Shown one piece after another: positions 44,001 to 56,000 of a stretch of 64,000 nt of DNA. The notes under the pieces were generated by a model. It did not search any database. It saw only the letters and a program-made list of their open reading frames with translations, and was not told the DNA's origin. A program made the translations under genes and the position numbers. Source of the stretch: Paragonimus westermani (lineage: Eukaryota; Platyhelminthes; Trematoda; Plagiorchiida; Troglotrematidae); contig QNGE01000275.1 in NCBI GenBank assembly GCA_008508345.1, positions 58,065 to 122,064 of the forward strand. The letters are read 5' to 3'. Each line of letters begins with the position of its first letter. Position 1 is the stretch's first letter.

Positions 44001-47000
44001 GAGGGATTTATGGACTTAGGTGACGGTGAATCAGTCAAAGCACCAACTGTAATCATTCAAGATGGATGAAAGCGAAATTCATGCACTTTCATATCTGGTC
44101 TGTACTGATCGACCAGTGTTAACTGTCCTACGCAAATATGATCCGTACGTGCCGAACGCTGAATATAATCCGATCGTTCACTTCTTAGGGCGTACGCTAG
44201 AAGATCGCTTTGAGTTACATTTAATTATTCTGGTCATTTCTGACATAGAAACAAACATTCACCACTTACGAACGATCTACATGATACAAAGACCACAGCT
44301 GAAGGCAACAGACCATGAGAAATCATGAACCAAGTGTGAAACGGTTTTGTTGTTGTATATGCATAACATGAACGTAAGTGGAGCCAGGCATTCTACTTCG
44401 ATTCAACCCACCTCGAGCATACTGGTCAACAAGCGGCTGGGCCACCTTGTAATTCACTTTCAAACTAACAACATTGCCTAATTAAGTATTTTCAAATCAA
44501 AATTTCCTCTGACCGCATCACAGCAAACTGATGTACTTTGTAAGAACTAAACTCCTGGCTTGTCTGATCTGAGGATTCTGTTGGGAACGTAGACCATAAT
44601 AGTTATTCAAGTTGGTATGGATTGTTCTGTATCACATCTTTGTCACCAGCTGATCCACTGAGCAGGCTGATCGCATGGTTAAACTGACAGAAACCTGAGT
44701 TTTCAGACCGAACCGGTACAATGTCTGTATTGATAAGCTTACAACTATCATCTGAAACAAATGTGTACCACTGAATTGATAACTAATACATCTGCTTTTC
44801 CAGACTCGTATTCGTGACCTACAGGCATACGTGGACTTATTGAAACAAGAGAAAGAAGCGCTTTGTGTTGGAAGAAACGTAACGAAATCTTTCGGATCGG
44901 AAAGTAGCTGGACGACAAACATCAAGAAAGTATGTCCATCTGTTTAGAATTCTTTCTCATAGTTTATCACCTTGTATTTTAAAACCATTTACATTGGTTG
45001 GAGTAACAGTATTTTGGACTGCTTCTAGGATCAATGACAATCGGACTCGTGTGTTACGGTCCAAAGTTTGAAAAGCAGGCGTCTGTAAGAAACGTATCAT
45101 TTTCATTGTTTCTTATCAATGCCTTATTGGAATCACGTCTTCGGCTATAAATTTTGAAATTTCGGATCTCGTTTGCCTAGACACTATTTTCTTTTGGTTT
45201 ATGTAATCTGAGTGATTTGTTCGGTCATCAGAGTTCTGCAAAAGCCGAATCTTCATATGGATAGGTTTATTCCAGTAAATTAGAATGTATTCATGACTGG
45301 AACCCCGTAGACAAATATTAAATACGAGTAGTGCAAAACTCGTGACGGAGAACTCGGAACACACAGATAAACAAATAGGTCGATATCGCCCCAGACTTAG
45401 AGTTGTTCAGGATCTTCGCCAAGTCTTCGTGCTAACCACGCACAACTGCCGTCAACCTGACAATCATTCAGAAACTTTTCCGCTTGTTCCACACCATGCT
45501 GACCAGCATGCTTCATCATACGTTTGACCTCCTCCATAGTCAGGTCTTCCGTTGTAGCATGTTCTTTCAAATGAGCCACGACCAAGTTGTAGTTGGCCAC
45601 CGGATCTCCATTCTTAGCTGCCTTCCTCAACCAATACACAGCCTCGTCGATTTCGCTTTGTGATTGTGCACTGTGCAATAAATGTTGACTCAACAGATTC
45701 TGTGCCTCCTGCAGAAGAAGACAGTTCAAATAGAACGTACTACAACACACCATATATATATATACATATATGTGCAGAAAACAAGTCGAAACCTGGTGAA
45801 TAAGCTGTTTGTTAATGCATCACCTTCAGTTGACGTAATATGTTTACCAATAATCAATTTATTTAATAATGGGTGTGAATTTTGCAGTTACTTACTTAAT
45901 AGTGAATATGAACCCATTGTAATTGTTTATATACTTTTACCTGATCCAGACCAAGTATTCGGTTGTTCGATGTCACGAAATAAATTTTCCTCGTTTTGAC
46001 ATGTCTAAAACTTTTTGGTATGTACGAAACTGTTGCACTACCCACAGAAACAGCATTAGTTGCCGTATACAACTCAGCCCCAACCCACATTCACATAAAG
46101 CAGCCGTGTTTGTCGGCTGTTCTACTGACCTCGAACTAGACACTTGTGAATTACTTTACATAAATGCAGTCACATTTGTTTGTGAATAAAAAGCAAATCC
46201 CTGTTAAGGCAATGCTATAAGTGAGGGACGAATTTCAGCAGTAATAAGACATAAACCTTGTGCTTCTTTTTGTAATGGACTGCTGAGAAATCTACCGAAA
46301 TATGGAGGCCTGCAAAAAGGGTGAGCGGTATTCAGTTTATATGAAATAAATTCTCGACCACTTGTCACTAACACTTCGGTTCCTGCACTTGAATTGGCGC
46401 TAAGTTTGTTTACATACCCGCGTGCGATTAGACTTTGAAATTCTCACCTATCTCATTTTAAGTTTGATTCTTATTGTGAACGCGTTTCAATTGAGGCGTT
46501 TGTCATGAGTTACCTGTTGACCAGATATTGCGCATTCTACCTTTGAACTTTCTAACCAACTAGTTTCGAAGTTGTGGTGGAAAACTTCACCTTGCTTGTG
46601 TTTTATAGAATTAAAGCTTTTATCTCAGTTTCCTCTCTAATTTAGTCTGTGTCGGTTGTGGTACTCCGCTTCACAGACCTGAGCATCCTGACGTTAGCTC
46701 ATGTTCATGTTGAATACAAGTTAGTGGGTGGGATCACACGTATTACAGCGCCGAGCACTCGCGTTTGAACTCAGGTGGCTTCTGGCCCAAGCTACTGTGG
46801 TGAGATAAGTTGGACAGAGACGTACCGGGTCAACCGCGTATGTCCATGCGCCAAAGTTGTGTGGACAGTAGCTTTGTTGATATTTAGATGACAGACACCG
46901 TGTACTAAACACGTCACTTAGTTAAGGCTATTATGAGGAATCGTCCTACACTAACAATAACCCTGCTGAGATATCACACTGGTCAAAAATTGTAGATGAT

Positions 47001-50000
47001 CTGAGGGCCGCAAAAACATGGTCACCACTTACCGTTATTCCCACTTTTGCGTAGAATCGTGTGATGTGCATGTGAACTTGTTCGTTGTAAAAATAGACGA
47101 AGTAGGCTAGTGTGAGTGCCAACAAAACCAACGCGGATTCAATGCAAATGACGATCCAACCGTTCTGTTTTCTCCGTCGAGGAAAGTAGACTCGGTTTAC
47201 ATAGGGCACGTAGCTAACAGATTCCTCGTTAGTCTTTTCGAGTGTAGTTTCGGTAGACAGTCTGGTTGGTAGACGGTGTCTTAGATTACCGTGAAAATCC
47301 GCTTGTTCTGTCATTTTAACAGAAAACGGACTCAACATGTAATTTTAGTGCTCATTGTTAATCTTGTGTTAGACTGACTATTTTCCTGTAGCGTTGTCAT
47401 GGTGACAGGAGCTAGCCCAATAGGCTTGCCGGAAAGCACAATAGTGGTTCTGTATTGTTCTAAAGCACCTATCGGATGTGGAAAACGTTGGTGGTTGGAT
47501 TAGAAGTTGAGTGTATATTTGATACACAATTGCCTATGATTAACTACGTTGCCTCTTCGTTAAGAGTGGCACATTGTCTTATTCACCAAGCAGAAAAGGT
47601 AGTTCCAGAAGGATATGTATTCTCTCTGTCTTCAGAAGATGAATATATTATTAGCATGGTCCATGTATTTGTGAAATAACTCAGTGGTAGACAAATGGAA
47701 TAAATTAAGGGGCTAAAAACCTAAGAAGCTGGTGATTTGAATTGTACCATATTGTTCATGTGGTCACATTTCGCACTGTACAGGATAGTTAGCAGATAGT
47801 GTGGTAGATTAAAAATTGCATTATTGTTCCGTCACCACTGTAACAAGTAAATCGGACATACGACTAACGTTATCCGTTGTGTTCATGAACCAACTTCTTG
47901 CGACGTGGAGACACCGAGGGACAATGTTCCTCTGAAGTAAAGGTTCAAGCGATAGTGTTGTAAAAGGAGACAACATGAACGAGCATGAACCAAATGCCTA
48001 GTAGGATATGCACTTAAATTACACAATCAAAAACCAAAATGAGGACAACAACAGGACATCACACTGAGCTACACTGCCAAATTTTCTATTGCATATAGCA
48101 TTCTACGTTTTGGAAAATCAGAATCTTGAATGATGGTCAATCAGTGGACAAAGAAGCCTCTGCAAGCCATGGACTGAGTCAGGCTCAGGAACAGCTATTT
48201 CCAATCACACAAAGACGGTTTGAGTTGATAGGTTGTAGCAGCTATGACAAGCAGCATAAGTCGCCGATAAGGATGACCTATTTTAGATGAGACCTAACTA
48301 TGAAAAGTCAGTGCTTCGGCTGGATTCGAACCAGCGACAGACACAGCATGCCTCAACGCGGCAAGCGCTCTACCAGGTATGATTTAAAATGTTCAAGCTG
48401 GGCTGATGGTACACCGGTTGTTTGGATGTGTCAGTGATCGCTGGTATTCAGTATTTCGGACTTGTGCACGCACTTGGGCTACTGTTTCTTCAATGTAAAC
48501 ATATGACATGTGGCTTATAATTACACAGTTACACATTCACTGAAAAATACAGCCTAAGATGGTGCTATTTGTTTGATCGATTGTATTTTAAGACTGGAAG
48601 TTACAACGTCTACGGGGGTGTAATAGATCGGGTGTTCATTTGAATTCCGTTTTGTTTGATGAATAATGTATTCACCTGTGAACGTTCTTTTTGGCTGATT
48701 ACTTTTGTCTACTGGACTCTTTTGCAAACCCGTTGGTTTATTGAGCGAACAGGATCAAGTCTGATTTTTCGACCTCACTATTTACCGCAAGGATTTATGT
48801 AATAGGCTTGATTTTAAGTTGATATGGTTGCATCACATCTTTGACTTCCTGTCGTGAGTGTAGCATCAAATCGGGTGTTATGAGAGATGAACAGGCAACA
48901 CTGTCCTGACATTTGTGTCCCCATCTTGTGTACCGACTGACAGTGACGATGAAGTTGCGCACGAGGAATCGAAAAATTATGAGAGCAACTGCGTTAGACC
49001 ATCAATCGTTTGAATAGGTGCAGGCTGTCAACGTAAGGATTCCAGAGTGACAACTCTGTCATACCTACAAACCATATCTGTTCAAACTTCAACACGAGGA
49101 GGTCAGATAAAGATGCCCCACGGTTGCTCCGTCCCAACTGAATGCGAAAACTGTAAACAAATGCAGTGACGGAGAACATTCCTCATTCGAAAATAGTTCC
49201 CATATTCAGGAAAGACGTCCGAAGCTCTTGCGAAAACCACGGGGAAATTCTTAATGTTTTGGCATCCATCATGCTTTGGCGATTCACTGCAGCTCGAGGG
49301 GCAGATGTTAGAGAAGAACAGGCAGGGTTTCGTCCCGGGCGAGGATGTATTGATCACAATTTTACTCCTTGCCAAAATCTGGGGGTATCATCACGGCCAA
49401 AAATACCATATTTCTCAACGGTAAATGTGCGTTCGATTCAGTGGATTGATCTAAAATTTTGGAGTCACATAAAGGCAGGGCTGTAGCGATCAATTGTGTG
49501 AACATATTACCATCGCCTTATTCTCATATCTCAGCTCAGGGTGGAGTTTACGGTGAACTGTTTGACAGTTTCAGCACCATGAGCGGCGCACGTCAAGGCT
49601 GTCCACGTTCAGTATTTCTGTTTAATTTTGTGAAAGACAAAATAATGGAGGACTCTCTCTGACACCCACAAGATACCAGTGTGGACCTCCTATCTGGTAT
49701 AGGACTGACCAATCATGATTATGTTTACGAGAAGGCGTTGTTGCTTTGCAATTGCCAAGCAGTACAGATAGTGTCATACATTATTTTTCGCTCTGCTAAT
49801 CATTTCACAATGCGTTTTCAATCTCAAAGTGCAATGATTCTTCAATACTGCTGTGGTTACACCGATTTATTGTTGAATAATACGACTGTTGTTAGAAAGC
49901 TGCACGCTGATTGGTGTTTGAATAGCTTTTAACTATTGAATCAAAGTCAAAAATAGCCTCCACAAAATTATACGGCAAATCCAGGTTATTGTAGTGACTG

Positions 50001-53000
50001 GTCCAAAGTTATCTGGTTATATAGACGTTACGCGAAAAACTTGGTTGATACTGCTGTTACTTCGTCACTTTTCCGACAAACTGGAACTAAATCGTTTTCC
50101 ATAAGACAAACGCTTTAGCTCCTGTTTTCTCTAGTCACAACCTTTCAAGACAATGAAGGTGACTGACTTGATACGCTGTTGCGCGCTATCCGAGAAAGGA
50201 AATGGACATCATGCAGAGGAGGCAAACAAGATAAGGAACGGTCTTATTGGAGAGACGCCAAGCAGAAATGTAATGATTAATCCCTAACAAAACAGGGGGC
50301 GCTTCACAGACCAGATGAACATTCGTACTTGCTGTTGCCATAGTGACTGTTTTATAAACGTTAAACAATTCTAAGTGCATGAAAGTGAACAACACATTTT
50401 CGAAAAATCATTCAAGGATACAGCATCGCTTTTGTGAGCTGGAACCTACGTGTCTTGGATTTATCATTGGGTGGTTCCATGATGATAAAAACATAAGAAC
50501 TGGTGGTAGAGTTTGCATGATCGCCGGAACTGGAAAATGTGTTTCGGTCGATACTCTAACGAGCATTATGAGCGAACTCTTCTCAAGATCCAATGATAAA
50601 CTGTACCGTTCTGACAGTTGCAATATTCACTCTGGTCTCTTGACGATATATTAATATTCAGTTTAATCCCATCAGTTCCATACATAAAACATGCCAGTTA
50701 TATTCTTAATTTGGACATGCCTTCAGACACACCATGTGCTATGTAGTCAAGACCATGGCAGCCCGATAGATTGTCTCAACCACTTTTGTGCACATAACGA
50801 CAGGCGTCGCTTCGCAAAAAGCCAATAACTTTGAATTTCGATTACGTAAAAATATCTTGAATGAGTCTTCTCGGTGACCTGTTATGTGTGTTGATGTTGG
50901 ATTTCCAACAGTCGTTTCACCAGATTGAGGCTGGTACGTTATCAGTTGTTTCGACCATTTCGGGATGCGTTGGCCACTTACAGTGATAATTGTCTATATG
51001 TTTTGCCTATACAAACAAAATTGCAACGGCAAGTGAACTTGTACACAGCATAGAAGACAGAAGATTTTAACGAGCAACCTTCGTAATTATGGAGAGCTGG
51101 TCCTCTGACGGTTTGAACTAAGCTCAACCGCGTTGGCGCACAGATTCTAACCACATTAGACTTTCGTTTGTGCACGATACTGTTCGTTAGGTGGCCACCT
51201 TTGAATGGCAAAAACAGACGTTTCGTTCTTTTGAGCGGTCAGTATTAGGTGCCTCAATGAATTTCTCAAGATGGTCATTTGCTAATAGGGTGTTTCTCAG
51301 CATCTCCTATTCTATCTGCAGTTTGTCAATGGCACAAGTATGTCTGGCCTTGTGAAACAAAGTGTCGCTCAAATCAAGTTTGTGTGCAATAGGAGCAAAG
51401 CTGGAAAAATTAAAATATTGACCAACCTATGTTAATTTGCGATAAATGAGCACTGTAACCTGCCATTCACATATCTAGTTAGGGATACATCCAAAAAAGC
51501 TAAACTGTTGGTCGATTCAAACTTGTGAGACAAAGATAAGGTTAATGAGGCTGAAAAACAAATGAAAATGAGCAACATCAGTAAGAATTGAAGTGCTCTC
51601 AACGAGCCGAAAGAGAGTAAATGACAGTTCAGCATGTCGCAAAATGAAGTGGTTGAGCGAAACTCAGCGTCTCAGGTTTTTTCTTCGCCGTTCTGTTGCC
51701 ACTAGCCAAATTACTTGCTGTTGGGCGTTATGGATAGTTTGGGCTATGAAATCACTCTGTTTATTGGATACACCGGTTGAGCTGTTTTCCTCTGCTCTCT
51801 ACATTAAAGAATGATGCTGGTGGTTCAAAATTAAGCGCACACGACCATCATGTGGAAATATCAGTAGAATCATCACATTACGCAAAAGTGAAACGTCTGA
51901 GAATCAAACGGAGGGCATTTCTAGCTCTCAATATGAATGAACTGGCCACATCAGATGGTAACGAAGGCGCTGAGTTCAGACTATGTTCAGGATCTCGAAC
52001 TATTCCAGCTTTCCAGCAACGTCTCCTCACCTCTTGCATACAGAGATGGTTATTAATTCACTAACAGACAAGATATTTTTAAAAGACTGGGCGATCACGG
52101 AGTATATGTAATCACTATTCATTGACTGATCGGCTCTCAGTCATATTTGAGCACGTAGGTTGGGACGATTAGTGGTTACCCTTCTTGAACGAAAATAGGA
52201 CGACGACCAAAAAATACAGCATTAGCATACCAGTTGAGAAGAAACACTTAGCATGTGGTATGTGATAGTAAAATATAGGTCATACAAACAATTTGCATCT
52301 TTTAATGATATGCACAAAATTGTCAGTTGTATGTGACATACAGAATTATAGAGTGGATGTTGTGTGTATCATCGTTAGCATAGATCGAATACCGAACCGA
52401 TTCTACGCATTCAAATCACATACCAGCTTTTGTTTTAACTGGAAAAACTGTATAAGTTACATATCGGATCAAAATGTGTTGCCGTCATCGTTGTTTAATT
52501 TAGTCATCAGATTAAAAACCCACTCATGCCCGAAAGTGCATTTGGTGTGTTTGACACTGTCGTTATGGCCAAAGATTAGTCATGAACGGAAGAGAATAAT
52601 TAAAAGATACATTTGGAACCCTGGTCCTTTAACAACTAACATCGTCAGAAGAAGTGTTCAAATTGTGTGCAGATGTTTTTGCTATATGAGACTGAAGTAT
52701 GGACTAATCAGTCGGCTGACTGCGCAATACAGGACTGATACGCGATGAATCAACGAAAGCTACAGTGGATCGATAGTATCGAATGATAGCTTTAGGTTTA
52801 GATTAGAGAGAGAAATCATTCGGTGAACAGACTTACCTTCGAATCACATCTCACTAACATTTTGAAAACATGCCACTTATCCATGTCATCTGCCGTAAAG
52901 TAGGTTGCTCATCTCACTGTTCTAGTTAGAACCCCATTTAGATAACAGCCACGTTCTCATGCTGTTCATGTCCTCTTTTAGTCCAGTGGATGCCAGCATG

Positions 53001-56000
53001 CTAGCTCACTAGTCTCTGGCTTCCTTATTTTCACAACCAAAAGTGAGTTGTGAATCAAGCAGATTGCCCTACGCAAATAACAGCATATTGTCAATAACTT
53101 TGAACTAGTACCGTCATGACTTGTTAAACAAACATTATTTGTCAAGTCTCAGAAAGGCGAGAAAATAAGGCAAGTTGTTATTCGGTACTCGTAAAATACT
53201 TCCAGTTCAAAACTATTTGTTCCATTATTTGACTATTGTAAGACTAAACGTAAGTACATACTAAAAGGACATTTTCGGACAGAACAGCCAAACGACGTAT
53301 TGCGTGTGAAGCCATCCAGATGAACACTTCGTACAATCTGGGCTCATAGAATAAAATAGGACAGGCAAATTTACGACAATGCACATACATATGAACGCTT
53401 ATCACCAACTCTTCCTTTCCACGTCTTGCTGAACTATCAGGGTACCCACATTGAAGACAGGGACTATTCATGAATCTTGAAATGCGGCTGGCATGACTGA
53501 GTGATTTTCCTTTAGTAAATTACAGGATGCGTCTCTTACGAATGCAGACTATGACGCCGAACGCGTTGGTGACGTCAGTCTTCTGACATGTGTCGATTAA
53601 AGATGTCGTAGTCAACGGGTCGATGACTTGATCAGTCACGATTACAACAATATCTAATGGTCAGCACAGGTATTTCCGTAGGTTTTATCCAATAGCATAC
53701 AGAGGAGATCTTTTGGTCAACGATTTTCGAGAGTATGATGAATAGGTACCGGTGATAATGTGTAAGAACCTGACTTCCCTCGTTCCTTACCAAAAGAAAA
53801 TGGCCAACTCCTTAACTCATTCACAAGAAAAATGGGAGGCTAACTCGAGGAAATCATTTTCAATAGCACTGCCCACAAAAAAGGTACCACTATAGGCGTT
53901 TTTACAGACGTGGGGTTGCTGGATAATTAGAACAGCAGTTGAGAATACCCATTTCGAAAGCGTATTACGACGCTACTGTTAGCATCCATTATATAATATT
54001 CCACACGATTGGGGACTTTTGCGTAAGTGCAGCGCATGGTGGATAAGGAGCGCTAGCGGATGAGTGAGTATCTTTCAAACTGGTTGTAAACTCCAGTGAC
54101 CGCTCAGTCCAGATCAGCCACCCTAAAAGACCGGAATGCTTCCGCTTCATTCACAAAGTAGATACTCGAGACATGTCACAGGATGGACGTCATCAGCATA
54201 TTCGGAATCATGCTCTACACCTGTAGAAGGCGCATTTCGCAATTGCCGAAGGTACAATCAATCAATCGTGCCAACCCGTAGTTTACGATTCGTGAACAGC
54301 TCTTGCTGAAACTACCGATGCCCTGGCACCTCAACGTGGTGTGGCAATAGATATTTGAGGATAGGCATCCACATGTACATGCACAGTTCTTGTTGACTGT
54401 CTGTCACCCGTTGTGTTTGGGTTTCATGTTTGACCTGGCTACATGCCCACGCGTCGGCCTGGAAAAGTTCGCACACACTCACTGTATCGTCATAACTCAT
54501 AAAGGGAAATAGATGTTTCAGCTTACCATGTAGTTTAAAAACATGAAAGAAAAATTACCACAATTTGAACTGGAAAATTGTGTGAATACACCTCACTCAT
54601 TCGCGTCGGTGTTGAACGCAGCTCAAATGAAAAGCATCAGCCCTCATTAAGCTTACTATTTTCGAATACCTTTTATGTACACTCCACATCCGAGAATAAC
54701 TGACCGCAGTGTCTAATACACATGTAGATGTGCGATACTCGTCATGGTGTACCTTGAACAGCCTTACTTTGAACTCGAACCTCCTGCGTACGTTGTAAGG
54801 AAACCATGGACTCTAATGAGCAGTTGTCATTCACGGTATCTGAATATACATTTTTTTGCGTGAGTACTACATAAATCAGAGCTTATCCACAGCTGACAGT
54901 ACACTTGTAAAAATAAACTGATGGCTGATTGATTCTATAATGAGCAAAGGACTTGACGATTAAGGGAAGGTATCTCTTTGTAATTAACCGTCCAACCTTG
55001 CGTTTTCATCCAAAAACGTTGTCCAATGGACTCGCTAACAGACTGTACTCCGCATTGTTTCTTGGATTACAGTCGTGGCTATTAAGATTGCATCACGAAA
55101 GGGAGGTAACTATGTTCCCATCAGTTCGTGATCTACATCATGAAGCACTTCATCAGCGTCCATTACACATTCCGTTTATTCTCAACTACAGGTAGGGGAG
55201 AGTGGCAAAACTCCGAAGGAGTTAGAGAAGATTATTATGAGATTGAAGAATGTACTGCAGCGAACGTTAGCCGAAAACGAGCGGCTCAAATGTGCACCGG
55301 GTATCATTCTGCAAGAAGAAAATCGGCGAATGAAGGAAGAAATTGTGAAACTGCGCGCTGAATTGGAGACTGCTCAATTAGCGGTTGGTGCTCGCCTGGC
55401 TGAACACCGTCTGACTAATGAAAGATCTGTTCTTCGTCTGTCACAAGAGTATGAAAACTTGCGGAAAAGTTATGAGGAGGTAAGGACGATCGGTTACGCT
55501 TTAATGAAATGTTCACTTTCACTAAACTGATAGTAGAGTGGAGCTGCGCACCCATCAACCTGAGTGGCTATTAACAGGGCAAGTAGTATTCGAATTGTAG
55601 TACAGCTCGTGATTTATTGAGGCCGCATCCAGGTAGGTTGCCTGCAACTGTTTTCTCACATACTGGCTGCTCGAAACAGGCGTCTTCGAATGCAGCTGGA
55701 AGTTTCTGAATATTAACGCAGGTCTGCATACCCAGCCAACAATTCATAGGATTCATCAAGCGAGGCCATGGTTTGTGTGTGTGTCTGCCTTTTAATTAAC
55801 AGCTTTATTACAGTTAACTTATCTCGGGTACAAATACCAGTGCAGTTTTCATGTGGGTTGGAATTAACGGCAAATGACACGAATCGGTAGAGAAACAAGC
55901 GGTAGCCGTTTTCGGCACACATGAAAACAAGATAAAACGCATCACTAAAGAGAGTTATGATCAAAATTACCACTTGATATGAGAAACAGTTCCCACTTAA

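Larger units (their letters stand above)
30152..44803 (+). other. CEP290 intron, 14.7 kb
   Basis: The largest intron in the window, phase 0. It contains SINE remnants at 32700-32830, 35085-35225 and 35276-35398, an unassigned repeat at 33640-33835, a - strand LINE fragment at 36535-36915, a GC-rich patch at about 41030-41310 and an unassigned 191-codon ORF at 43427-44002. I find no CEP290 exon or other host gene in it, and the flanking exons are adjacent in the vertebrate protein. Confidence 0.65.
44930..55191 (+). other. CEP290 intron, 10.3 kb, hosting a nested gene
   Basis: Phase-0 intron. It contains the complete - strand transmembrane/Sel1-like gene (45397-47338), the second copy of an unassigned repeat (47880-48070), a SINE (48284-48378), a LINE RT fragment (49160-49940) and a Penelope-like fragment (50740-51650). 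From 52100 to 55191 I see only AT-rich sequence and short unassigned frames. Confidence 0.65.

Noticed and set aside
44062..44328. 88-codon + strand ORF following the 191-codon ORF
   Set aside because: It has no recognisable motif and is not in frame with the preceding ORF.
48319..48378. tRNA gene on the - strand
   Set aside because: The T arm is perfect, but there is no pairing acceptor stem and the variable region is too long. The same body recurs in a SINE with a target-site duplication.
52293..52748. 151-codon + strand ORF
   Set aside because: Cys-, Ile- and Ser-rich with no motif, typical of AT-rich noncoding sequence.
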